Positions 33,248-42,545 of a stretch of DNA of 64,000 nucleotides are shown here, one piece after another. Origin of the DNA: Seriola aureovittata. Its lineage: Eukaryota > Chordata > Actinopteri > Carangiformes > Carangidae. Position 1 is the first letter of the stretch; each line of letters begins with the position of its first letter. The notes under the pieces were generated by a model that worked only from the letters and a program-made list of their open reading frames with translations, searched no databases and was not told the DNA's origin. The stretch spans positions 25,495,376-25,559,375 of the forward strand of contig NC_079373.1 in assembly GCF_021018895.1 (NCBI RefSeq), written 5' to 3'. Made by a program: the position numbers and the translations under genes.

Positions 33248-35052
33248 TCCCAGCTCAGGTGTGCGGTGTGTGTAAGCGGGAGTCATGTGCAGCCGGTTGA
33301 CGGATTTTTGAAAGAACTCTTGCTTTTCTGTCGTGAGTAAGTTGAACAAAGAGAAAATGAAGAGACATGAAGTGAATAGTGAAATCATCATCAGTCAGAA
33401 TCTGAGAAGATTTTTCAGTCCTTTTTTATGTTTGTTTTGTTTTTCTGTCCGATCAGAAACGCTGGGAAGACTCGCTACAACGAGGAGAACCAGGTGATGT
33501 TTAGAGAGCTGCTGCTGCCCATCCCCACCGACCCCTCACTCAAAGTGGATGTGGGTATCACCAACAGTGTCTGATGCTTATACAGTTCACTTTTCAGTTT
33601 TGTCACTCTGTTTTTCTATTGTGTTCTTTATGGCATTTTCCCCTTTAGTTGATAGTACTACACCACACAACAACAGGACAACAAAATCACTGAACAAATA
33701 TTTCCCGTAGCCTGTTGGTGGATTTCATTTGGGGATTTTTGTATTTTTGTGAACCAGTTAATTCACCTGCAAGCTACATAACACATTTATAGATTCAATT
33801 TTGCAAGATTATGATTATTTATTTGATATGTTTTTGGAACAAAAATGGATGCATCAGAATAGTTTTTTTTCCCAATAGTTTTCCTTAGTTAATAGGTGAT
33901 TTGCATGATGTGCCTTCAGCTGTGGAATCAGTGGTTTAGAGACTTAACAGAGGTGTGGATGAATTTTTTATTCAGATATACATTTTCTTCTCATTCTACA
34001 AGAAGCTGAAGTATCTTCTCTCGCTTTAAGTGATGTTTCAAAAAGCCACAATTGAATACTTCCCCAGCTGATTCACAGACATTTGAAGCTACAGCAGGTG
34101 AAGAAATCTGAAGCGTTGCTGCTGTTTGTCTCTGAGCAGGTGGGACGACTCCAGTGTCCTCTGTTGCTGGTTGTAGGTGAGGACGATCAGAACTGGCCCA
34201 CCTACGAGTCTGCAATGGACGTGAGTTCACTGACATGACGACGTCCTGTGTGAATTATAATCTTCATTCAGAGGTTTGAAGTCGAAATGTTAGCTTAAAC
34301 TTTTTGACTGATGAGAGAGGAAACTGAAGCGTTGCTGTGATGTCATACAGACACAACTGTCATAAGATGGCGTTGGAAAAATAATGTTGTATATCTGAAT
34401 ATTAAGGTCATAGTTATCATGGTTGATTTAGCTTTAACAGGCTGCACGCTCCAGTTTTCAACTGACGATCACTTTTTGATGCAGTACTATGCGCACCGTG
34501 AATGACAGGCACCAAGAGAAGGCCACGGTAAAAACTGGATGGATTTTTCATGGTTGACCAACCGGGATTTGTCTCAGTATGCCCAATGGCCCAATTGCAT
34601 ATTTACAAACCTTTCACAAAGAATTAAAATGTAAATGAATGAAACACGTCTGTTTTTTTTACTTCCTGTTTTCCAGATGAAGGAGATGATGGAGCGAGCG
34701 GGGAACAGCTACCTGCTGACTGTGCTGTCGTACCTGAACGCCGGTCACTTGATTGAACCGCCATACACGCCACACGCCAAAACCAGCACTTTTAACTCAG
34801 TGGAATCAACTCACAGTGGTAGGTTCACTTTCAGACTAGGAAAAAATCAGGACTTCAGCCTTGTAGTTTGAACAATTTCTGCTGTGTCTTGTCTTTGCAG
34901 TGATGGCTCTGTGGGGCGGAGAGACATTGGCACATTCTCGTGCTCAGGAAGACGCCTGGAGGAAGACGCTGGTCTTTCTGAGGGAGAATCTGTACGCTAC
35001 GGCGGCAGAAAACCCCCAGTGCAACCTCACTTTCACAGAGTTACAAATGTAA
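29102..35052 (+). CDS. acyl-CoA thioesterase / BAAT family protein, tandem copy 2
   Basis: Paralogue of the gene at 19.9-27.1 kb. Coding exons: 29102-29297, 31300-31399, 31495-31685, 31934-32103, 32881-33000, 33254-33336, 33457-33550, 34140-34220, 34677-34818 and 34901-35052. The first nine have exactly the lengths and phases of copy 1 (196, 100, 191, 170, 120, 83, 94, 81 and 142 bases). The product is 442 residues. Ser242 sits in GLSLG (GLSFG in copy 1), Asp334 in GEDDQNW and His369 in AGHLIEPPY, so the triad is complete. The C-terminus (NLTFTELQM) differs from copy 1 because small indels shift the frame of the last exon; neither ends in a peroxisomal signal. The donor of exon 2 is the poor AG|gtccgc. 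A poly(A) signal AATAAA lies at 35151-35156, about 100 bases after the stop. Probably functional; substrate unknown. Confidence 0.86.
29870..30085 (+). pseudogene. relic of thioesterase exon 1 end, first
   Basis: Bases 29915-29990 ('gatgccaccgggattgtgaa' then 'catggttcaatacagagacc') match the end of coding exon 1 and the start of its intron at 29277-29330. The following 'aacactgtctcc' and 'ccctacaattaacaccaaat' match 29399-29440. The upstream part of the exon is missing or unrecognisable, so it cannot serve as a full exon. Confidence 0.7.
30395..30725 (+). repeat. common teleost short repeat
   Basis: The end at about 30676-30722 reads 'gtaagtttctttggataaaa' and 'gcatctggcaaatgaatg', the characteristic end of a very abundant fish repeat. 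A short open frame at its left part has no recognised domain. Confidence 0.5.
31060..31225 (+). pseudogene. relic of thioesterase exon 1 end, second
   Basis: Bases 31170-31222 ('tacactgctgatgccacc', 'ctgtgaatagtacatagttc') again match the exon 1 end, with more damage. The preceding 'gtgaagcctgcagctgg' and 'ggtattacatggtatta' also occur, slightly changed, ahead of the first relic (29732-29750 and 29895-29910). The unit was therefore duplicated as a block. Confidence 0.65.
33168..33247. repeat. (GT)n tract abutting a splice acceptor
   Basis: About 35-40 GT units run up to 'ctcccag' at 33247-33253, the acceptor of coding exon 6 of thioesterase gene 2. Gene 1 has a shorter run (about 24614-24630) at the same place. 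Confidence 0.95.
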
Positions 35053-35159
35053 TATGTTCACAGGTTAGCCCCCTCCAACATATGCAAATGCCCGCACTGA
35101 ATTTCTCAATTCAGTTTCCATTTTACATAACAAAAACACAAGATTACAAAAATAAAATT

Positions 35160-35680
35160 ATGCTGAACACAAATGTTTTTTTTTTGTTGTGTTTCTGTTT
35201 TATTTCTTGACAATATTCTCTTTTGTTTATATGATATACTTCTTCTGCAAAGTTAGTTCTGGCTAATAAGTATTTTGTTTATTTGGGTAACATTATGGAT
35301 ACTTGAGGTTATTTAGGTAGGTAGACAGGTTTAGGACCAGCATGCACCTCAGTGGGTTTATGTTTTTTTCTCGAAATCCCATTGTTCCTCTATTTGCTGC
35401 TTGTTTGGATAAATAAATCCAATTGTTTGGCCAGTGGATTCTTTAGCTTGTGTAAACTACATCCCCCATAGTGCATCAGTGGCCTTCTGATTTTATGTTG
35501 AATTTAAATTTGTTTTGAAGACATATAGCCTCTACATAAAGGATCTGAACTTCCTCCACCACTGGAGTCTGGTGCTGTTTGTTTGTAGTTGCTGTGTGTG
35601 TCCGCTGGGGGGCGTCCCGCCTCCACGTCTGCTGTTTGAACCCCCGGCAGCTCCTCTCTGTCAGGCTGCATGGTGAAGAT
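35160..35680. other. 3' flank of thioesterase gene 2, nothing recognised
   Basis: AT-rich, with no supported feature. Confidence 0.4.
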
Positions 35681-35689
35681 CATTAACTT

Positions 35690-36470
35690 CATCTGTTACT
35701 GCACGAGCCGCGCACACGTTCATCCGCTCTGCTTTGATGTTGTCTGCAGCCTGGACGCACTTGTCTTTTCGCTCCCTCCTCTCCGTCCGGACCAGGTCCA
35801 GGACCAGGACCATGCTTTCTCTACTCAGACCTGAGATCAGTTGTGTGACTAGGGAACTTGATGAGACCCTCAGACTCTCATCAGCCTGAACTCGGCTGGT
35901 GTGATGAGCCTGAGAGCCTCCCGTGTTATCCTGTGACGCAGGGCAGCCGCGCCGCACCGCACCGCACCGCACCGCTCCGTTCCGCACCGCGCACTTCGGA
36001 GGGCTGCGACAAGCGGAAGAAAAAAAAAAAACAAACACACGCGCGTCCGTGACTTCTGTCTTCTGGAACCAAACGACCCTGATGTGAACATGTCTTTAAT
36101 CAGTTCGACACACTGATCTGAGAACTGTCTGTGGGAGGACAGTGACCCGGGCTCCGGAGTCTCATCTCGAACCGACACCTGCAGGTGATCCGGAGTGTGA
36201 GAAACAGGAATTTACCACTTCTCTGTGAGGGACCAGGAACCGCTCCGCTCCGCGCTCTAACTGCAGGAACAGAGAAAAGTGGATTTGGATTTTAATTCAT
36301 TTTGTTGCCCTTGTGGTGAATGGATGCTGGTGCGGAGCCGGATCAAGTCCCCCGCACAGGAATTTAACGAAAAATATTTGTGTGATGTGACAAACAGCTG
36401 GAGACAGAAAACATCTGTCTGACCTGTGACACCGAGAGAGGAAACACCTGCTCCTGCTGCGGAGAGAAAG
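35690..36470 (+). promoter_or_regulatory. GC-rich patch, candidate promoter and leader exon of the glutamate receptor gene
   Basis: Bases 35700-36260 are CpG-rich and include a (CCGCA)n pentamer run at about 35948-35975. A possible leader exon ends at 36470 (GAGAAAG|gtacct). It lies on the same strand and 4.8 kb upstream of the grm8 coding exon. The link is inference: CpG islands mark vertebrate promoters, but no transcript evidence is available. Confidence 0.35.
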
Positions 36471-36651
36471 GTACCTGAATGCATCACGATATTTGCAATT
36501 GAAAAGATTTAACAGGTAAAAAAAGAGCCAATCAGTGAATGAATGAAGCTCTGAGTGCAGATTGAAGATTGGAACTGTTGTGTTTTCTCTTGGTTTATTT
36601 GGGATGGGAGCATGTTGAGCTCTCCCTCAGATTTTCATCTTCGAAATAAAT

Positions 36652-36656
36652 CAGTT

Positions 36657-36709
<53 letters not shown>
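36652..36709. repeat. (AATC)n microsatellite
   Basis: About 13-14 AATC units. Confidence 0.95.
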
Positions 36710-36869
36710 GGATCAATCGCTGACGGGTCACTCGGACTCCTCAATGGATCCCTGGTCGTGTGTTTCAGCTGGTTTCAGATCAGATTCAGGATTTTTATGA
36801 TTAGAGCTGATTCTGCCGGAATGCAGTTTGAGTCGTGCTGATGATTCGCGTGTGCGCGCCTGTGCGTGT

Positions 36870-36940
36870 CTGTGTCTCTGTGTGTGTGTGTGTGTGTGTT
36901 TCCAAGGAGTGTGTTCTAGAAACTAAACTTACGAGTTTCG

Positions 36941-36987
<47 letters not shown>

Positions 36988-37405
36988 TGTGTGTCTGTGT
37001 GTGTGTGTGTGTGAGTTCGAGTGTGCGTGCCTGAGATATGAGGAAGTATAGTCTATTTGTGCTCGTGCACGTTTATGCATGTAAATGTTTGCGTGTGAAG
37101 ACTGTAGATCACGCGCACGCGCATATATTATTATTATCATTTGCGAGTGTGCGCGCGCCTCCGGGTTTGCTATGTCCAATAGGTGTGTGTTTGCGCAAGG
37201 GTTTATTGTGCGCGATGAGTGTGTGTGTGTGTGCGTGTGTGCGTGTGTGTGTGCGTGCGTGTGTGTGTGTGTGTGTGTGTTGGTGAAACTGAAGTCCATG
37301 GATGTGTGTGAAGAGTTTAGACATGTACCACTCTTGTAAGGTGTGTGTGTGTTTTATGTTTGCCTGAGGATGAGTTTGTGCGTGTGTGTGTGTGTGTGTG
37401 TGTGT
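36870..37405. repeat. cluster of (GT)n and CG-interrupted tracts
   Basis: Runs of GT lie at about 36880-36899, 36941-37012, 37219-37280 and 37378-37405, joined by 'gcgcgcg' and 'cgcacgcgcat'-type sequence, so most of 500 bases alternates purine and pyrimidine. Long open frames over this region are caused by the repeat. Confidence 0.9.
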
Positions 37406-37727
37406 AAAATTATATTTAAGATATGAGAGAGAGGGGGGAGGGGGTGAGAAGGTGCACATATGGACAAAAAACAAAGAAGAAGAGAGGACGGGAAAGGGGC
37501 GAGATACATAAAGAGAAAGTGGGTGAGAGAGAACTGTAGACAGACAGAATATGAGAAGAGATAAAGGAGTTTAATCCTCCCTCCTGCAGCATCCAATAAG
37601 AGCTGAGTGACTATATTTTCTTTGTGCAGACAGATCCACATCCAGAAACTCTCTGACATTTACAGGGGAGTCATCAGACAGCAGGAAACTCACTGTTTAA
37701 CCAGCACACACCGAAATCCTGTTTAAA

Positions 37728-37885
37728 TACACCACATGGCCAAAAGTGTGCGGACACCTGAGTATAGAAGCCGTATGTTACGGTTGAATATGTGATCCTC
37801 CAAACACAGATTTGTTCTTCCCACTGCCAGATAGAGATGTGTGAGTCATCACTCCATACAACATGTTTCCTTTGCTTTGCACTGA
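37728..37885. mobile_element. fragment of a second Tc1-like transposon
   Basis: It begins with 'ccacatggccaaaagtgtg' and 'cggacacctgagtat', matching the terminal repeat of a Tc1-like family common in fish. It also contains 'gagtcatcactccatacaac', seen inside that family. It is too short to encode a transposase. Confidence 0.6.
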
Positions 37886-38064
37886 TCTGAGAAGAATGAC
37901 AGCAAGTTCCAAAAAATGACACATTAACATTGAAGTGGCGAAGTCCTGCGTTAATTATGACCAGAGCAGACGAGTACAAAAAGTAATTATAGAGTGACAA
38001 CTCTTCATTTTCCAATTTCAACCAACAGTCAACTTTAAATCCTCGCATAAATTTAAAGCTCCTC

Positions 38065-38496
38065 CAGTGTAAAGGTCTGTGTCCATGTGTAGTGTGATTA
38101 TAGATCAGCTCTAGCTTCTATATTAATTCTGTGAAAGTATCAAAGCCTCAGTCCACAGAGAAATGCACACAGCCTGTATTCAGAAACTGAGCCTTAAAAC
38201 CAGCCGTCAGGACTTCTGGAACTTTGTGATGTCACAACAAAGCAGTCACCAAGCCCCGCCCACCTGGACCCACCATCCAAACCTTGCAGGATTTGGTTTC
38301 TCTGTGTTTTTACCTGAAATCTGCTATATTTTTATTGGATCAGTCAGAAAACAGTGAGCCAATCAGAAGAGAGGCTCAGAGCCTCCTCTCTTCTGATTGG
38401 CTCACTGACCTGTTGTTACTAGAGCTCCAGAGAGAAGCCTGAGAGAGGAGATGTAAAACGACACTGAGATGAACCACAAATATATCTCTTTATGGA
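38065..38496 (+). repeat. CCAAT-hairpin repeat, copy 3
   Basis: Near full-length. It runs from 'cagtgtaaag' to 'ccacaaatatatct..tatgga', with a CRE-like 'tgatgtcaca', a GC box 'ccccgccc' and the hairpin at about 38356-38404 (arms gagccaatcagaagagagg and its complement). Confidence 0.8.
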
Positions 38497-38519
38497 GATG
38501 TTGAAATTTTTTTTCTGGA

Positions 38520-38660
38520 GAAGGGAAGACTTTGCCCTGCTGGTCTGACGGTGCTGGAGGAAATCACCAAAGTCATTACAATTCATCATCTGGGGACCAT
38601 GAATACCAGGGCAATCTTTCTGATAGATGTTGTGACACTTTAGTGTTTTTAGTGGATGCC
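38520..38660 (-). repeat. dispersed teleost repeat ('ggaccatgaat' family)
   Basis: 'atcaccaaagtcattacaat', 'catctggggaccatgaat' and a following AT stretch match a repeat seen again at 51590-51745 and 53960-54250. It immediately follows the hairpin repeat. Confidence 0.5.
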
Positions 38661-40105
38661 AAAGCCATGCTGCTAGTGTGGCAATGTACACTAGAAAGAT
38701 GTATAAATATTGTATGATTTCTACCTGATAGCAAAAAGAAAAATGTTGTAGTTTAAAGAACATCAATCTCCAATCACATTACATTGCAACTGACGTTAAT
38801 ATAGATATATTTTTGGATAAAGCTTTTATCATTTATTTTACTGTAATATATTGTACAGAAATATGTGGAATTGTGACAAAAGGGGTTTTACTTTCACTTT
38901 AAATTGTTTGGTAGCTGCTGTATCCATTTTACATTGTGAGACTGATAATGATAAAACTGATCATCTATAACACATATGTTTAACTGTACATATAATGTAA
39001 TATAACACATAATGTGCTCTGAGGCGAGCATTACCTGCACACTGATCTCTGATCACTGCATATTACTATTGATTTATAGATGCAATGCAATAATGGTCTG
39101 CTATAAGTTTAAAAATGCTAAATAATATAAAAGACTTTTTGCTAAAAGGAGTTAAATTTTTAAAAAACGTTTATCGAGTTCATTGTTTATTTCATGCTCA
39201 TCGTTGGGAATTAAGCCACGTCAGTTTATCTGTTTATCTGTGATCCATTAAAAGCTCTTGATCTGCTAGATGACGATTGATTTTTTTTTTTGTCTCCGCC
39301 CACGTTGCCCGGCGGGAAATTCCTCCGTAGTTCCTGTTGTTGGGTTGAGCTGTGAATAAACGGATGACGGAGAAAACTGCATTCGTGATTCTTTTTAAAT
39401 CACTTTCCCGCCCGTTTTCGGGACGGGTGTAACAGAATAAATCCCTCGAGTAATGAGTCTTTTAGTGACATAATTGATTTGAAAGCCTCAACGCTTCAGG
39501 AAAGGTGGACCCCCCCTCCTGATTGCAGACAGTTGGTTTGTTCCACTTCCTGTTTGTAGACTATAAAACTCATCTGGACCAATGCGCATCGTTTCGCTGG
39601 TGGAGGACTCAAACATGGAGCCAAGAAACACAAACAGGAGCAACAGGTGAAAGACTGATAGTTCCACCACAAACTGTTTCTATATTTGTGTTTCGTTTTT
39701 TTTACAGACTTAAAGAAATGAGAAAGAATGTGTTAATCAATGCACTTTAGGTAAATGCGTGTTAGTTTAGCTAGCTGTTTCCCTTTGCTTCCATTGTTTA
39801 TGTTATAGAAAAGCTAACCAGATTTGACTTCAGCACTGCACTACGCACACTGATGTGAGACTGATATCCATCTGAACATCTCACTCTTGGAAAGAAAGTT
39901 TTTCTTACTGTATTTCTTACTTTTAAACAGAAGCTCATTGAAAGATTCACTAAGATGGGAATACTCCCCTACAGCGATCTGGCCACAAACCTTGTTTAAT
40001 TTTCCCTCCATTTTCTCACTTATCACTTAGAGTCTTCAAGTGCCTGAATGTTTTAGATGTTTGTTAGCCGAGGACTTACCTTTCCAAAATCTGATTGAAG
40101 AGAAC
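38661..40105. other. intergenic, nothing recognised
   Basis: AT-rich DNA with a small CpG-bearing patch at about 39290-39430. No exon could be supported. Confidence 0.4.
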
Positions 40106-40124
40106 CTGGGATAATGTGGGGAGG

Positions 40125-40205
40125 GGTTGTGCTCTTACCTTGAAGGTGTTGACTGGGACAACAAGGGTCATCCTTGCTCTTGAGGAGAGGGCTGCGCTAT
40201 CTCTT
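40125..40205 (+). pseudogene. possible truncated U1 snRNA relic
   Basis: 'ctcttacct' resembles the 5' splice-site-pairing end of U1 (ACTTACCT). It is followed by 'tgaaggtg', 'agggtcatcc' and 'ttgctct', which parallel the middle of U1, and by 'gagggctgcgc', which parallels its last stem. About 22 bases of stem-loop I seem to be missing. The match is weak and leans on the U2-like sequence nearby. Confidence 0.25.
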
Positions 40206-40280
40206 TTTTTTCTCCGTAATGCAGAAGTCTTTCACCTTTTGTAAAAAAAACATGCCTGTTTGCTGAGCCCTGTGAGTATG
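40205..40280 (+). pseudogene. possible U5 snRNA relic
   Basis: 'tttctcc' is followed after a short gap by 'agtctttcaccttttgtaaa', close to the U5 loop I region (aatctttcgccttttacta). 'tgagccctg' then resembles the U5 3' stem. The loop is altered at both ends, so a working U5 is unlikely. Confidence 0.3.
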
Positions 40281-40420
40281 TGCAAAGTAAAACAGCTGTC
40301 TTCATCAAAACTTTGGGGTTGCACAGCAGCAGCCATTGTTATGCCCAATTAAAAATACTCCACCATGACAAGTAAGAACTGTGCCAGGACGTTGCCTCGG
40401 GCAGCAAGCGGTCACGACTG

Positions 40421-40540
40421 ATCGCTTCTCGGCCTTCTGGCTAAGATCAAGTGTAGCGTCTGTTTGTGTCGGTTTAATATCTCGTATGTCCACTATAAGC
40501 AGCCGACAACAAATTAAATGGATTTTTAGCTTCGCTCCAC
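40421..40540 (+). pseudogene. U2 snRNA-like gene or pseudogene
   Basis: The first 36 bases match vertebrate U2 with one change ('atcgcttctcggccttctgg', then 'ctaagatcaagtgtag'), and 'ggtttaatatct' and 'aaatggatttttag' (Sm-site region) follow at the right spacing. The branchpoint-pairing GTAGTA is changed to GTAGCG, and the 3' half after the Sm site no longer matches stem-loops III and IV. U2 pairs with the intron branchpoint in the spliceosome; this copy is most likely a pseudogene, though a divergent variant cannot be excluded. Confidence 0.7.
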
Positions 40541-40937
40541 ACATGGACATTAGAGTGTGAGCGGTGGATGCTTCTCTTTCCTTGCAGCTAAATCGAGGAG
40601 TGAAGAAAATATAGAGGTGTACGTCGCTCAATATCTCACAGGGCCAAATAATATGAATCAAACTGGATGCCGGTTTTTACAACTTAGACTTGTAGAAAAC
40701 AGTTCTGTTGAATTACTGATGTTCTTATAGTGGAACCTCCAGTAAGAACCATTTCAAGAGTGGGGACTGACCTGAAATTACTAACCACTTCCCTGCTTTT
40801 GCAAACATTGAGAGAGGTTGTTCTGATTTCTGCTCTAGGAATCTTTGTTTGGGCTAAACACTAAAGGATCTCTGGTTTATGAGTTTGATTATTGATCATG
40901 TATTGATTGCTTCCTACTCCGTCTGATTCTCCAACAG

Positions 40938-41228
40938 GTTTCTGGAAGAATGTGAAACTGGAGCTGCTGACACCTTAAAGCTTTGCTTCCTCCGCCGCCT
41001 CAGACAGGTATGTCCGACACAGGAACCTGTACTGCAGGAAAACCTCGGGGTCAGTGTTTGTAGGTGGGAGCGCCCGCCGTGGTAGACCCTGCCCTGGGTA
41101 ACGGGGGACTCCATGGTCTGGCTTGTCCCGTCCTCACCACACAGCCTGCACTGCTGCTACAGCCACCTGCCTGTTGACTGTGCCACCACATCACCGCTTC
41201 CTATTCCTGCCACTCGACACACTGCAAA
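40938..41228 (+). other. probable 5' untranslated part of the grm8 first coding exon
   Basis: A good acceptor, 'gattctccaacag', ends at 40937, after a pyrimidine-rich run. The sequence from there to the ATG has no other strong acceptor, so the coding exon may start at 40938. A GT at 41009 (CAGACAG|gtatgt) offers an alternative donor, which would make a separate leader exon. Confidence 0.4.
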
Positions 41229-41771
41229 ATGGCGAGAGGTTCGAAGCCCCTGATCTTCTCTGGACACTGCTTCATTTCTCTGCTAATGCTCAAGGGCTGT
41301 TGGCTGCTAGGCTCCGCCTCACAGAAGCCCACCGTGTTGGTGGACTCCCAGCAGCTCCAGCAGGAGTATGCGCACTCCATCCGGCTGGATGGTGACATCA
41401 TACTGGGTGGCTTGTTCCCTGTGCACTCCCGTGGCGAACGGGGCGTGCCCTGTGGCGAGCTGAAGAAAGAAAAGGGCATCCACCGGCTGGAGGCCATGCT
41501 GTTCGCCATCGACCTCATCAACAAGGACCCGGAGCTGCTGCCCAATGTGACGCTTGGGGCACGAATTCTGGACACGTGTTCGCGTGACACCTATGCTCTG
41601 GAACAGTCGCTCACCTTCGTCCAGGCGCTCATTGAGAGGGATGGATCTGATGTGCGCTGCGCGAATGGTGACCCGCCAATCTTTGCCAAGCCGGATAAGG
41701 TGGTGGGCGTCATCGGGGCGTCGGCCAGCTCGGTGTCCATCATGGTGGCCAATATCCTGCGACTGTTCAAG
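41229..41771 (+). CDS. grm8: metabotropic glutamate receptor 8-like, first coding exon (partial)
   Basis: Group III metabotropic glutamate receptors are presynaptic Gi/o-coupled receptors that lower cAMP and transmitter release. This exon encodes 181 residues: a signal-peptide-like start (hydrophobic [20 protein letters not shown]), then the first lobe of the Venus-flytrap glutamate-binding domain. [40 protein letters not shown] and [12 protein letters not shown] match GRM8 better than GRM4, GRM6 or GRM7 as I remember them. Arg86 in HRLEAML and the serines of ASASSVS (about 165-168) correspond to ligand-contacting positions of the family. The exon closes in phase 0 at LRLFK|gtaaga, where other members continue with IPQISYAST. 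That next exon was not found in the window. Whether this is the a or b teleost paralogue is unknown. Confidence 0.92.
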
Positions 41772-42364
41772 GTAAGAAAACAGTGTTTGTGGTTACCTTG
41801 AAGTTGTTTGTTTGTTGTTTATTGTTGAATATTGAGCTTGCTGCTGCATTGCTGCTGTGACTCATTGATAATCAGTGTTGGTTTGTAGCTGTTGCCATGA
41901 CGAATGATAACCACTTCGTTGTTTCTGTCTTTTTGAGTCAATAATGTTTCTACCCCTGTTGAAGCAGATGAGTCTAAACGCTCTTATGTTTCTTAGCAGC
42001 TGTGAAATGTTCAAACCCGAGAGTTGATTAAGAACCTGTTCAAAAATTTTATCTTTTTCACACAGAGTTTTTGTGTTTTTTAAGCTGTAAATGTGGAGAG
42101 AACTTGGTAGATGACAAGCGTTGGAAGAGAAGGTGTGGTGGTAGGATGATGTCACTGATGATGATGGATTCATGTGTTGGGAAATGCAGTCAAAAGTGTA
42201 TTTTGTTTGCTCTTCAGCATTTAGAATTTTCTGCTTGTGTCTCTGAGGCTGTTGCTTCATCTTCAGCTAACATTAGCATTAACCTTTACTCACCAAGAGC
42301 AGTCTCAAGAGGTGGAAAGCAACGTCAACGTTAACTCTTGTTTCTATCACATCTTTGATTCTAC

Positions 42365-42545
42365 TGAAGTTAGCATGCTAACCAGCTAGCGCCATTGTCA
42401 TCACTTTCCGTTTGCAGCTCGCTGTAGCCTCCAGTCTGCCCTGAAGACGTATCACTGCTCAGAGGACGTATTACAACCTCTTGTCTTGTAAATATAACGA
42501 TGGTTGAAGCTCTTGTCAAGCAACAATCACCATCACCTGCAATAA
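42365..42545 (+). repeat. dispersed repeat, copy 2 of 2
   Basis: It is similar to 15145-15320, in the same orientation. Confidence 0.55.

Noticed and set aside
35661..36178. Open reading frames over the GC-rich patch
   Set aside because: They overlap each other on both strands, contain low-complexity runs and show no family motif; a promoter or leader region fits better.
37038..37474. Several overlapping open reading frames on both strands rich in His-Thr or Val-Cys repeats
   Set aside because: They are translations of (GT)n/(CA)n microsatellites and show no unique domain.
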